This document shows positions 31,227 through 39,160 of a stretch of 64,000 bases of DNA, one piece after another. The notes beneath the pieces are model-generated. The model worked only from the letters and a program-made list of their open reading frames with translations. It made no database searches and was not told where the DNA came from. The position numbers were made by a program, and so were the translations under genes. The DNA lies in contig NZ_JALQDG010000010.1 in the NCBI RefSeq assembly GCF_023631325.1, forward strand, positions 102,526-166,525, in the 5' to 3' direction. How positions within the stretch are numbered: position 1 is the first letter of the stretch; each line of letters begins with the position of its first letter. Source of the DNA: Caballeronia sp. INDeC2. Its GTDB lineage: Bacteria > Pseudomonadota > Gammaproteobacteria > Burkholderiales > Burkholderiaceae.

Positions 31227-31270
31227 AGTATAGCGGACCATTGGTGTGATTTCATGCGCGAACGTACGTT
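31227..31270 (-). promoter_or_regulatory. LysR gene promoter and upstream palindrome
   Basis: On the minus strand ATGAAA (31255-31250), 17 bases, TATACT (31232-31227) precedes the LysR start by about 35 bases. Just upstream lies the perfect 10-bp palindrome AACGTACGTT (31261-31270), extended imperfectly to GCGAACGTACGTTTCGC. It is a plausible activator or autoregulator site, but no T-N11-A LysR box is obvious. Confidence 0.5.
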
Positions 31271-31606
31271 TCGCTGCGGTGCAGCAATTTACCTAAACGC
31301 ACGCTGGATGGGCCTATTGCACTTGATTGGTGATTGTCCCGATTTCTTAATCAGTCTGTTTCGGGTCTGATACGGGCCATGCTGGCATCGCGTCAGCCTA
31401 CTGCCATGCGGGTTTCCCGGATTTCGCAACATGCGTGGCACGGTTCTCGCATTTCATTGCGCACAGAGGTCGGAGCCATCCGCGGTCATATTGAAACATT
31501 CGTCCGCCGCCACCGCTCCGGCCTTCCCAGGTATTCGTTTATCGAATTCCGCCCAGAGTGCGCGGCGCGGGGCAGCGCACCGGGGTTAGCTTCGCTGAGG
31601 TGAGAT
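31271..31606. other. intergenic region before the second DUF4096 gene
   Basis: About 335 bases with no supported gene. A plus-strand frame of 89 codons (31334-31603) ends just before the DUF4096 start but has no SD and no recognisable product. The DUF4096 promoter should lie here, but no strong sigma70 pair stands out. Confidence 0.5.
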
Positions 31607-32008
31607 ATGGTGCTGTTCGACGATTTGAGAGATAACGAGTGGGCGCTGGTCGAGGCGTTGTTTTGTGCCGAGCCGGCACGTAGTGAACGGCGCGGACGTC
31701 CGCGCGTCGAGGCGCGAGCCGTGGTCAACGCCGTGTTATGGGTGCTGTCCACCGGCGAAGGCTGGTCGAAGCTGCCCGGACGCTATCCGTCCCCCCCGAC
31801 CTGCCGCCGCCGCTTCGATGAATGGCAAGCGGACGGCACGCTGGCCGAAATCGTGAAACGGCTTTCCAGCAACGGTCGTGAAGTGTCGTTGCGCGGGCGC
31901 ATCGGTTCGAGCGCGGCAAAACCGCCGGCGCCGCCGAGTCGCGATCGTCTGCGCGGCGCGTTCTGGACCAACCCGGAATCGTGGCGCGCGCCGGCCAAGA
32001 TGGCTTGA
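31607..32008 (+). CDS. second orphan IS5/IS4-type transposase N-terminal domain protein (DUF4096)
   Basis: A 133-residue protein of the same build as the one at 3853-4245. The shared pattern is EW..V..L, then RSE.RGRP....RAV.N.VLWV, then WS.LP..YPS..TC.RRF..W. The DDE catalytic half is missing and a basic, Pro/Ala/Arg-rich tail (GSSAAKPPAPPSRDRLRGAF) replaces it. GAGG lies 7 bases before the ATG. No terminal inverted repeats or target duplications are visible around it. The two proteins differ widely in sequence, so they are not copies of one recent insertion. A regulatory DNA-binding role is possible. Confidence 0.72.
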   Translation: MVLFDDLRDNEWALVEALFCAEPARSERRGRPRVEARAVVNAVLWVLSTGEGWSKLPGRYPSPPTCRRRFDEWQADGTLAEIVKRLSSNGREVSLRGRIGSSAAKPPAPPSRDRLRGAFWTNPESWRAPAKMA

Positions 32009-32234
32009 CCGGGTTTGCTTTTTTTGAAGCCGGCGTCCGCCGGCCTCATGCAGACATCTCGCTTATCGCGCAGGCTACGGCCTGCGTGATCCACGTCCTT
32101 CGGAGTTTGTCGCGCACGCCTCGGCAAGCGTCGCAGCGAAACAACTCTTTACTAATCCTTACAGCGCCAAGGCGCATCACAGCATAATTTGATGAATGAT
32201 CGAACAGGCCTGCGAAGGCTTCGAGGATTTCATC

Positions 32235-32492
32235 ATGAAGGCATCGACTCTGCTCGTTCACGGCGCCTTCGTCGCGCTGACGAGCGCCGCCGCGATGAGC
32301 CAGGCCCGGCCTCCGCCGCCTGCATCCGATTTTCACGTGAGCACCAAGGCGTCGATGGCCGCGTCGCAGAACGCCGGCCGGACTCGAGACGCCGCGCCGC
32401 CAGCGCCGCGCGGCGATCTACGCGGCGACATTACGAGCAACGCGCGTCCACGCCCCGATTCGGAACGCGATCAGCACGTTCAGCATCATTGA
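32235..32492 (+). CDS. small exported hypothetical protein
   Basis: An 85-residue protein with a signal peptide (MKASTLLVHGAFVALTSAAAMSQA; predicted cleavage after Ala-Met-Ser-Gln-Ala). The mature part is short, Pro/Arg/Ala/Asp-rich, has no Cys, and looks unstructured. The ATG at 32235 follows GAGG by 8 bases. A weak promoter, TTACAG (32159-32164), 18 bases, CATAAT (32183-32188), lies upstream. I do not recognise the family. Confidence 0.5.
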   Translation: MKASTLLVHGAFVALTSAAAMSQARPPPPASDFHVSTKASMAASQNAGRTRDAAPPAPRGDLRGDITSNARPRPDSERDQHVQHH

Positions 32493-32729
32493 ATTCGCTT
32501 GCAGTATTGATGCGCGCCTCACGGAACCACTTCGGCGCGCGCCAGTCACACCCCATGCCATGAACAGCGCGTGGCAACAGTGATATCCGGTCTGCCCGTG
32601 TCGTTCGCGATACGGGCACTTTTTTGACTGAAGCTTGACTGCAGGCGGATTGTTGGCTCTTTCGTCCGACGACAACGTGCCCTCGACCCATGCGTCGACC
32701 GTCGACGGTATCCGGCTCAACCGAAAGGG

Positions 32730-33041
32730 CTAGACTCGCGCCTCCAGTACCGCTTCCTGACCACCGAACGTGTAAGGCTCCGCACGACGCAAGTCCCAGT
32801 CGCTGGTACGCTCGTCGCGCGAAAGCCGCAGGAACTCGTTCTTGCCGCGTTCGGTGACGACCGCGATATCGACCGGTGCATGAAATCCGGGCGCCGGTGC
32901 CACGGTGCGCTGCCGGGTGAGTTCGAGCAAACCCAGCGCGCGCAGGAGGTCGAAAACGTTGGGACGTTTTGCCCAGGGAACCTGACGATACTGCGCTCGG
33001 CGAAGTGCTTCGAGTACAACTTCGTTGGAATACGTGGTCAT
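32730..33041 (-). CDS. hypothetical protein, possible winged helix
   Basis: A 103-residue cytoplasmic protein. The ATG at 33041 follows GGAAGAAAG about 6 bases upstream. The central part (FDLLRALGLLELTRQ..., VVTERGKNEFLRLSRDE) has the helix-then-TERG wing pattern of small winged-helix proteins; the C terminus is mixed. It is isolated: the exported protein gene lies convergent to the left and the YdcF gene divergent to the right. I do not recognise a family and propose no function. Confidence 0.55.
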   Translation of the reverse strand: MTTYSNEVVLEALRRAQYRQVPWAKRPNVFDLLRALGLLELTRQRTVAPAPGFHAPVDIAVVTERGKNEFLRLSRDERTSDWDLRRAEPYTFGGQEAVLEARV

Positions 33042-33280
33042 CTCGTTCTTTCTTCCTGTGCAGCCATGACGACGCTCGTGACGGTCGCAAGACGGTCCGC
33101 GACGTCGACTAAACGCGGCGCGCCGAATCTCGTCTGCGATGACGACTCGCAGCCGAATGTTTGGCCGCCGCTTGCGTTAGGTGCTGCTTTCTATTACAAG
33201 CCCCCGTTGAGAGCGCGCTGATCACGCGCTTTACTGCAACATCCGCCGATGCGTTCCAAAGCACGCGATGACGGAACGAA

Positions 33281-34030
33281 TTGTCCTCAAACCAATACGT
33301 TACCCCAATCAAATTGGTTCTATTCACTTTATTGCTGCTTTTTTTTGCATTATTTGCGCTGTGGCGACGCCGCCGGGTCCAGATTGCGATGGTCTTGGCG
33401 GCGTTCGCGTGGGCGACCGGCGCGGGCTGGCTCGCGACTCCGTTGCTCGATCTCGCCCAGCATGGCTATCGTCATACCGCCGTGCCGTCGTTCGCCCCTC
33501 GCACGACGATGGTGCTGATGGGCGGCGGTACCAATCGTAGCGAAGCCGGACTCGTTCCGCAGTTCAACGCGATGCGGCGCATCGCCGCCGTCGGGATGCT
33601 TTATCGCGAGTGCCGTGAAACCGGCGCGTCCTGCAAGGTGATTCTGAGCGGCGGCGATCCGCAGCGCCACGGGCAGGCGGAAGCCGACAACTACGCGCCT
33701 TACGTGCTCGCGGAGGGCGTCGCGCCGGACGATCTCGTGCGCGAGAATCAAAGTCTGAACACGTACCAGAACGCGCGCAATGTGGCGGGAATTCTGGGGC
33801 CGACACATGACAACCGTTTGATCATCGTAACGTCGGCGTACCATATGCGACGCTCGATGAGCGCCTTCGAGGCTTTCGGCTACGCCCCCGTGCCTTATGT
33901 GTCGGACGTGCGGCCCACTCGCGTCACATTCTTTCCGCGTATCCGAGGCTTCGCGAACAGCGAACTTGCGATGCACGAACTCGTCGGGTTCGCGCGCTTC
34001 AAGGTGTATCGCTGGCTGCATCTTTACTGA
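33281..34030 (+). CDS. YdcF-like DUF218 membrane protein
   Basis: A 249-residue protein with two N-terminal membrane helices (about residues 10-27 and 33-53) and a DUF218 domain. The family motifs are TMVLMGGGTNRSEAG, CKVILSGGDPQRHG, ENQSLNTYQNARNV and IVTSAYHMRRSM. E. coli members (YdcF, SanA, ElyC) affect envelope integrity; the reaction is unknown. The start is probably the TTG at 33281 with GGA 6 bases before it; there is no earlier ATG in frame and the first internal ATG would delete the first helix. Confidence 0.82.
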   Translation: MSSNQYVTPIKLVLFTLLLLFFALFALWRRRRVQIAMVLAAFAWATGAGWLATPLLDLAQHGYRHTAVPSFAPRTTMVLMGGGTNRSEAGLVPQFNAMRRIAAVGMLYRECRETGASCKVILSGGDPQRHGQAEADNYAPYVLAEGVAPDDLVRENQSLNTYQNARNVAGILGPTHDNRLIIVTSAYHMRRSMSAFEAFGYAPVPYVSDVRPTRVTFFPRIRGFANSELAMHELVGFARFKVYRWLHLY

Positions 34031-34269
34031 CGGCAACGCGACGCTAAGCACTCTAAATCAATTCGACGATGTTCATTAGCGGCATCGACGGACGCACGAC
34101 GCACCATCGCCCGATTCCAGGCTTATGATTGAGATTGTCTGATCATCAGCCGCGCGAAGTTTGCAGCCGACGTCCCGGCAAGGCGGGAGCGCTTTTTGCT
34201 CAGACTCAGGCGTCATTCCACCGGATCGGACAGACGATTCCCGGGTTCAACTGCCACTAGGAGGTAACA

Positions 34270-34515
34270 ATGAAGAAAGTGTCCCTGGCTGTTCTGTTGT
34301 CCCTCAGCGCGGTAGCATCGGGCGCTTATGCCCAGAGCGATCAGGGCGTGACGATGAGCACCGATCCCGCGAAGATCGCCGACATAGAATCGCGCGCGCA
34401 AAATTTACAGACGCAGCAAGACAACATGCAAAGCACGCGCTCGCAAGCACCTTCGCACAAGTCGATGCATCACAAGAAGTCGCCTAGCAAGCCCGCGGCC
34501 GGCTCGAGCCAGTAA
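34270..34515 (+). CDS. small exported hypothetical protein
   Basis: An 81-residue protein with a clean signal peptide ending GAYAQ near residue 22. The mature 59 residues form a short amphipathic helix (DPAKIADIESRAQNLQTQQD) followed by a His/Lys/Ser-rich tail (SHKSMHHKKSPSKP). A strong AGGAGGTAACA sits before the ATG. It resembles short secreted proteins common in Burkholderia; the His/Met cluster could bind metal, which is speculation. Confidence 0.6.
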   Translation: MKKVSLAVLLSLSAVASGAYAQSDQGVTMSTDPAKIADIESRAQNLQTQQDNMQSTRSQAPSHKSMHHKKSPSKPAAGSSQ

Positions 34516-34549
34516 TCCCGGCTCCAGGCTGTAGACACGGGGCCATCCA

Positions 34550-34586
34550 CGCCGCCTTGAGTCGATGCATCGGCTCGAAGGCGGCG
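34550..34586. other. stem-loop between convergent genes
   Basis: A 9-bp stem (34550-34558 with 34578-34586) plus an inner GAG/CTC, in the 92 bases between the small exported gene and the convergent cyclotransferase gene. No T-run follows on either strand; it may be a weak bidirectional 3' end. Confidence 0.5.
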
Positions 34587-34607
34587 CGAAGCATATTTAG
34601 TTGCCGC

Positions 34608-35024
34608 TCAAGCGCGGTTAGCGCGATGCGACACCCAGTCGCCGCTCTCGATCCGCGGCAGTCCGGCGACGGCCGACGCCGCGACCGGATAGATCAGACA
34701 ATCGATCCGATCCCGCCTGCTCTCCACATCCACCTCCACATGCAGCCGATGCGAGCGGAATAACCCCTCGACGCCCGGATACACCTCTTCGATTTCATCG
34801 AGCACGGGCACGAGCGCGTCGTCGATGCGATAGACGTCGCCGCGAATCGGCGCGCCCTCTTCGTCGATCACGAGTCCCGGATACGTGCCGAAGTCGAAGA
34901 GACGCCCTTGAACGTGCGCGGCGCCGATCCATTCCGGCATCGCGATGCCGTTCCGACTGGCCGCCCGGTTGATATCGTTGACCTCGCCCGCGCGCAGCGT
35001 GCCGTAGACAAAAACGTATTGCAT
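34608..35024 (-). CDS. gamma-glutamylcyclotransferase-like (AIG2/GGCT) protein
   Basis: A 138-residue GGCT-fold protein. The substrate-binding loop VYGTLR is at residues 6-11, followed by GRLFDFGTYPGL and the conserved acidic residue in LDEIEEVYPG. Family members cyclise gamma-glutamyl amino acids or related gamma-glutamylamines. I chose the ATG at 35024, with AGGAG about 11 bases upstream, because the family begins directly with the beta strand before the YGTLR loop. It diverges from the AraC regulator gene. Confidence 0.85.
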   Translation of the reverse strand: MQYVFVYGTLRAGEVNDINRAASRNGIAMPEWIGAAHVQGRLFDFGTYPGLVIDEEGAPIRGDVYRIDDALVPVLDEIEEVYPGVEGLFRSHRLHVEVDVESRRDRIDCLIYPVAASAVAGLPRIESGDWVSHRANRA

Positions 35025-35176
35025 CGAAAAGCCCGCTCCTGTTGTCGGAAAGATGATCGACGGCATTATGCGCCCGGCAAAAATCGTGGCGCGCTCCGGC
35101 GAGCGCTTTCGGCTACCATCGGCGCGTGCGTGTCGATGGACGCCACGCGCCCGAACACACTTCAATCCGAACGAAC

Positions 35177-36019
35177 ATGCCTACGTTTGTAGAATCGAAG
35201 TCGTCGAGCGAGGAAGTCGAGCATCTCGACATTCCCGTCGAGCATTCGCCGACGCTCGATCATCCGATTCGCGTGCGGTCACGGCCGGTTCCTTACGGCG
35301 TGCGCATCGCACTGCATACGCATCCGTGGGCGCAGGTCGCGTACACCTCGCGCGGTGTGCTGCGCGTCGCGACCGCCGATTCGACCTGGATGGTGCCGCC
35401 CTCGCGCGCGATCTGGGTGCCGCCCAATGTCACGCATGAAGTCGTGATAGTCGAGGACGCCTATTTACGCACGCTGTATGTCGATGCGAGCGTCGTGCCG
35501 GCGGGTCTCGGCGCGTGCCGCGTCGTCGAAGTGTCGCCGTTGCTGCGCGAAGTCATCGCCGCGCTCGACGAGGAAGCGATTTCCCGCCAACGCGAGCGGC
35601 TGCTCGGCACGCTCGCGCTCGATGAGATCATCCGTTCGCAGCCGCTGCCGCTTTCGGTGCCGATGCCCAACGAGAAGCGTCTGCGCGCCTTGTGCAACGC
35701 CGTGCTGGCCGATCCGTCGCATTCGGATCTGGAACGTTGGTCGTCGGAAGCGGGCGCGAGCTCGCGCACCATCGCGCGGCTGTTCAGACGCGAACTCGGC
35801 GTGAGTTTTTCGCAGTGGCGTCAGCAGGCCGTGCTCGCGCGCGCCATTCCTTTACTGAGCCAGGGCCGCCCCCTCGCACAAGTCGCGCGCGAACTGGGCT
35901 ATCAGAGCCAGAGCGCATTCTCCGCGATGTTCCGTCGCGCGTTCGGCGAAAGCCCGCGCGCATTTTTCGCGCGTGATAGCCGCGATGATCGCGCTACCCG
36001 CGACGTCGACGGCGCATAG
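35177..36019 (+). CDS. AraC family transcriptional regulator with cupin sensor
   Basis: A 280-residue regulator. The N-terminal cupin domain holds HTHPWAQVAYTSRGVLRV and WVPPNVTHEV; the C-terminal AraC DNA-binding domain has two helix-turn-helix units, LERWSSEAGASSRTIARLFR and LAQVARELGYQSQSAFSAMF. The ATG at 35177 is preferred over an upstream in-frame ATG (35126), which would add a basic extension not typical of the family. It is divergent from the cyclotransferase gene. The target and ligand are unknown. Confidence 0.88.
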   Translation: MPTFVESKSSSEEVEHLDIPVEHSPTLDHPIRVRSRPVPYGVRIALHTHPWAQVAYTSRGVLRVATADSTWMVPPSRAIWVPPNVTHEVVIVEDAYLRTLYVDASVVPAGLGACRVVEVSPLLREVIAALDEEAISRQRERLLGTLALDEIIRSQPLPLSVPMPNEKRLRALCNAVLADPSHSDLERWSSEAGASSRTIARLFRRELGVSFSQWRQQAVLARAIPLLSQGRPLAQVARELGYQSQSAFSAMFRRAFGESPRAFFARDSRDDRATRDVDGA

Positions 36020-36037
36020 GACCCGGACGCGCCCGCG

Positions 36038-36502
36038 TCAGACGCGCCGCACCATATGCCGTATCGCGCCGAGCTGCGCGAGACGCGGGCCGGCCGGCCG
36101 ATATCCCAGACGCATGTAGAGACGCGCCGCGGGGTTATCGACGAATACGCGCAACTGACATTCCGCAAGCCCGCGCGCCCTCGCCCAGCGATGCGCAGTG
36201 TTCAGCAGGAACGTTCCCGCCCCGCGCCCGCGATAACCCTGCGCAATCTGAACATCGCGAATATGCAGCGAGTTGTCTTCCTCGGTGACGCGCATGACGC
36301 CGATCGGAATGCCGTCCGCCTGCAGGATGAAATTTTCTGACTCGCGCCAACTGGAAAGGAAGAGATCGCCGCGCCACACAAGGTTATGACGCCGGTAATA
36401 GCCGACCATGTTGTCGTGCGTGAGCGCTTCGGCGAATGGGAAGTCCGCCATGGCCGCCTGGCGCAATTGATAAAGCGAGAGGTCTTCGGTCGGGTCGAGC
36501 AT
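36038..36502 (-). CDS. GNAT family N-acetyltransferase
   Basis: A 154-residue GCN5-type acetyltransferase. Motif A for acetyl-CoA binding is VQIAQGYRGRGAGTFLLN, and the C-terminal motif B region is LRVFVDNPAARLYMRLGYRP. The acceptor substrate is not predictable. The gene converges with the AraC gene (18-base gap) and lies 121 bases downstream of the tRNA cluster terminator. Confidence 0.88.
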   Translation of the reverse strand: MLDPTEDLSLYQLRQAAMADFPFAEALTHDNMVGYYRRHNLVWRGDLFLSSWRESENFILQADGIPIGVMRVTEEDNSLHIRDVQIAQGYRGRGAGTFLLNTAHRWARARGLAECQLRVFVDNPAARLYMRLGYRPAGPRLAQLGAIRHMVRRV

Positions 36503-36622
36503 CGCACGGGCACGAGAACAAGTGCCTAAACACTAAGACAGTGCGCGCGGGCTGGCAATGGCCATTATCACGGTCGAGTGCGGATCGAACGCGTACGAAA
36601 GGGATTCGCGCGGCGAGCGGGC

Positions 36623-36653
36623 AAAAAAAATCCAGCCGACGGGCTGGATTTTT
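36623..36653 (-). terminator. terminator after the tRNA cluster
   Basis: A 7-bp GC-rich stem extended by A/T pairs (36626-36637 with 36642-36653), loop GACG, with eight T residues on the minus strand. It lies 13 bases after the last tRNA-Asp. Confidence 0.9.
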
Positions 36654-36665
36654 CGCACAACGTGT

Positions 36666-36742
36666 TGGCGGAGCGGACGGGACTCGAACCCGCGACCCCC
36701 GGCGTGACAGGCCGGTATTCTAACCAACTGAACTACCGCTCC
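36666..36742 (-). tRNA. tRNA-Asp(GTC), copy 1
   Basis: A 77-base tRNA including encoded CCA. The anticodon loop is CTGTCAC, anticodon GTC. The acceptor stem begins GGAGCGG; the T-loop is TTCGAGT. It is the last gene of the cluster, followed by a terminator. It differs from copy 2 at one base (T60 here, C60 there). Confidence 0.97.
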
Positions 36743-36812
36743 ACTTCTTTTCATCGATTCGCGTTGTCACCTGCGAATCTTGCAGCGCTTTTACTAGCAG
36801 CCGCCGATGTTC

Positions 36813-36888
36813 TGGCGTCCCCTAGGGGATTCGAACCCCTGTACTCACCGTGAAAGGGTGATGTCCTAGGCCTCTAGACGAAGGGGAC
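36813..36888 (-). tRNA. tRNA-Glu(TTC), copy 1
   Basis: A 76-base tRNA with encoded CCA, acceptor GTCCCCT and anticodon loop CTTTCAC (anticodon TTC). It is identical to copy 2 at 37107-37182. The spacer to tRNA-Asp copy 1 is 70 bases and closely matches the corresponding spacer of the second unit. Confidence 0.97.
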
Positions 36889-36913
36889 TTCAACTTCTAC
36901 ACAGCCTGCGGCG

Positions 36914-36939
36914 AAAAAAAACCGGCTCTCATTAGCCGG
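36914..36939 (-). terminator. intrinsic terminator inside the tRNA cluster
   Basis: A 6-bp stem CCGGCT/AGCCGG (36922-36927 with 36934-36939) with eight T residues on the minus strand. It follows tRNA-Asp copy 2 and precedes tRNA-Glu copy 1, so each Glu-Asp unit has its own terminator. Confidence 0.85.
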
Positions 36940-36960
36940 AGTGTTCCTGCTCGCAAGCGT

Positions 36961-37037
36961 TGGCGGAGCGGACGGGGCTCGAACCCGCGACCCCCGGCGT
37001 GACAGGCCGGTATTCTAACCAACTGAACTACCGCTCC
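36961..37037 (-). tRNA. tRNA-Asp(GTC), copy 2
   Basis: A 77-base tRNA with encoded CCA and anticodon GTC, identical to copy 1 except for C instead of T at position 60 of the T-loop. It is the second tRNA of the upstream Glu-Asp unit and is followed by its own terminator. Confidence 0.97.
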
Positions 37038-37106
37038 ACTTCTCTTCATCGACCGCAGTGTCACCTGCAAGTCTTGCAGCGCTTTTACTAGCAGCCGCCG
37101 ATGTTC

Positions 37107-37182
37107 TGGCGTCCCCTAGGGGATTCGAACCCCTGTACTCACCGTGAAAGGGTGATGTCCTAGGCCTCTAGACGAAGGGGAC
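37107..37182 (-). tRNA. tRNA-Glu(TTC), copy 2
   Basis: A 76-base tRNA with encoded CCA, anticodon TTC, identical to copy 1. A promoter-like TTCACA-17-TAGAAT lies about 75 bases upstream (37258-37286), between it and tRNA-Ala. Confidence 0.97.
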
Positions 37183-37257
37183 AGAAACTTGTGATTCTGT
37201 CTTTACCGCGTTTCGCTTACTGGCTCATTTATTTGCCGCCAATCAGCGAAGAGCGAA

Positions 37258-37286
37258 ATTCTATACAACTTCTTGTTACTTGTGAA
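37258..37286 (-). promoter_or_regulatory. promoter for tRNA-Glu copy 2
   Basis: On the minus strand TTCACA (37286-37281), 17 bases, TAGAAT (37263-37258). It lies between tRNA-Ala and tRNA-Glu copy 2, so the Glu-Asp unit could be transcribed independently of tRNA-Ala. Confidence 0.5.
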
Positions 37287-37341
37287 GTATTTTTTGCGAC
37301 TTCCGTTTCCGAATAACAGCTTCGCGACTTCACCTGTTCTT

Positions 37342-37417
<76 letters not shown>

Positions 37418-37435
37418 TTGCAGAACAGAAACGAG

Positions 37436-37464
37436 ATTGTATAGGGCGTTTTTGAAGCTGTAAA
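37436..37464 (-). promoter_or_regulatory. promoter for tRNA-Ala
   Basis: On the minus strand TTTACA (37464-37459), 17 bases, TACAAT (37441-37436). The predicted start is about 10 bases before the mature tRNA-Ala. A palindromic hairpin without a T-run (37523-37544) between this and gltX may end the gltX transcript. Confidence 0.6.
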
Positions 37465-37556
37465 TACCTTCTGACGACTTAAGTGCAACTTTTTTGTCTC
37501 GTCTGACGCCGATGCGCGCAATGGATGACGCGCGCGCGTCATCCGCCGATGCCCAC

Positions 37557-38966
37557 TCAGCCGTTCGCCTTCTCCAGACGCTTCAACACCGTCTCCCGGC
37601 CGAAGAGCATCAGGACGGCGTCGATCGATGGCGTATGCGTCGTGCCCGCAACCAGCAGCCGCACCGGCATCGCGAGTTGCGGCATCTTGAGTTTGTGCGC
37701 CGTCAGCGTCGCCTTGAGCGCCGCCGCGATCGCTTCCTTGCTCCACTCGATGTCCGCGAGCGCCGCGCGCAATTCGGCGATGGCCGGACGCACCGCATCG
37801 GTGACGTGCTGCGCGAAGGCGTCCGCGTCGATGGCGGGCTCGCGATAGAACATCGCGGCGTTATCGGCGATCTCTTTCACCGTCGATGCGCGGTCTTTCA
37901 GCAACGCGATCGCCTGATCGAGCGGCGCGCCGCCGTCGATAGCAGCGGCATCGACGCCCGCCTGCAGCAGGAACGGCCGCGTCAGTTCCGCGAGCCGCGC
38001 GTTGTCCGCTTCCTTAATGTAATGCGCGTTGAGCCAGTTGAGCTTGTCGTGGTCGTACTGCGCCGGCGACTTGCCGAGATGCTCGAGATCGAACCATTCG
38101 ACGAACTGCTCGCGCGAGAAAATCTCGGCATCGCCATGCGACCAGCCGAGACGCGCGAGATAGTTCACCACCGCTTCGGGCAGATAGCCGTTGTCGCGAT
38201 AACCCGTCACGCTCATCGCGCCGTGACGCTTGCTCATCTTCTCGCCCTGCTCGTTCAGCACCGTCGGAAGATGCGCGTAGACCGGCACCTCGCCGCCCAG
38301 CGCGCGCAGGATGTTGATCTGGCGCGGCGTGTTGTTCACGTGATCGTCGCCGCGAATGACGTGCGTGATTTTCATGTCGAGATCGTCGACGACCACGCAG
38401 AAGTTATAGGTCGGCGTGCCGTCGGGACGCGCGATCACGAGATCGTCGAGTTCCTCGTTCGAGATTTCGATGCGGCCTTTCACCGCGTCGTCCCAGGCGA
38501 CCGCGCCCGTCAGCGGATTGCGAAAGCGCACGACCGGCTTCACGCCTTCAGGAACCGGCGGCAGCACTTTGCCCGGCTCGGGACGCCACGTGCCGTCGTA
38601 GCGCGGCTTTTCGCCGGCGGCGCGCTGGCGCTCGCGCAACGCGTCGAGTTCTTCCGTCGACATGTAGCAGTGGTACGCGAGCCCCTTCTCCATCATCTGC
38701 GCGACGACCTCACGATAACGCTCCATGCGCTGCATCTGATAGAACGGGCCTTCGTCGAAATCGAGACCGAGCCACGCCATGCCTTCGAGAATCGCGTCGA
38801 CCGATGCATCGGTGGAGCGCTCCAGATCGGTGTCCTCGATGCGCAGCACGAAGGTGCCCTTCATCTTGCGTGCGAACGCCCACGGATAGAGCGCGGAGCG
38901 GATGTTGCCGAGATGGATGAAGCCGGTCGGGCTCGGTGCGAAGCGTGTACGGACTTGGGTGGTCAT
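37557..38966 (-). CDS. gltX: glutamate--tRNA ligase
   Basis: A 469-residue class I aminoacyl-tRNA synthetase that charges tRNA-Glu. The HIGH-type motif is [16 protein letters not shown] and the KMSKS-type motif is [22 protein letters not shown] at the N terminus and the helical anticodon-binding domain (about residue 330 to the end) are complete. It lies just upstream of two tRNA-Glu genes on the same strand, so enzyme and substrate are neighbours. Its start faces the divergent patatin gene at about 195 bases. Confidence 0.97.
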   Translation of the reverse strand: MTTQVRTRFAPSPTGFIHLGNIRSALYPWAFARKMKGTFVLRIEDTDLERSTDASVDAILEGMAWLGLDFDEGPFYQMQRMERYREVVAQMMEKGLAYHCYMSTEELDALRERQRAAGEKPRYDGTWRPEPGKVLPPVPEGVKPVVRFRNPLTGAVAWDDAVKGRIEISNEELDDLVIARPDGTPTYNFCVVVDDLDMKITHVIRGDDHVNNTPRQINILRALGGEVPVYAHLPTVLNEQGEKMSKRHGAMSVTGYRDNGYLPEAVVNYLARLGWSHGDAEIFSREQFVEWFDLEHLGKSPAQYDHDKLNWLNAHYIKEADNARLAELTRPFLLQAGVDAAAIDGGAPLDQAIALLKDRASTVKEIADNAAMFYREPAIDADAFAQHVTDAVRPAIAELRAALADIEWSKEAIAAALKATLTAHKLKMPQLAMPVRLLVAGTTHTPSIDAVLMLFGRETVLKRLEKANG

Positions 38967-39160
38967 TGCTGTTTACTCGATGAATGGCGGTGCGCGCTCG
39001 CGCTCGAATCCCCGCTCAAAATGAGACGAAATTATACTCGCCACCCGCTCGGCTCCGGTCCGCGCGCCTTTTGTTTTATGATGTGCGCGCTTTTCCCGAT
39101 CTCCCGAAACGCCCGCATGGACGGCGTTGCCCGGGGCTCGCTGCACCGCTGGAGCACATC

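Larger units (their letters stand above)
36666..37182 (-). repeat. tandem duplication of a tRNA-Glu/tRNA-Asp unit
   Basis: Two Glu-Asp units with a period of about 295 bases. The tRNA-Glu genes are identical, the tRNA-Asp genes differ at one base, and the Glu-Asp spacers (36743-36812 and 37038-37106) share long identical runs, with scattered substitutions and one indel. The spacer divergence against tRNA identity indicates an old duplication kept uniform in the tRNAs. Confidence 0.9.

Noticed and set aside
31334..31603. 89-codon plus-strand frame before the second DUF4096 gene
   Set aside because: No SD, no recognisable product; it ends 3 bases before a gene with a good SD, so it is probably noncoding.
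32029..32044. GCCGGCGTCCGCCGGC hairpin after the second DUF4096 gene as a terminator
   Set aside because: The T-run precedes the stem on the plus strand instead of following it; on the minus strand no T-run follows.
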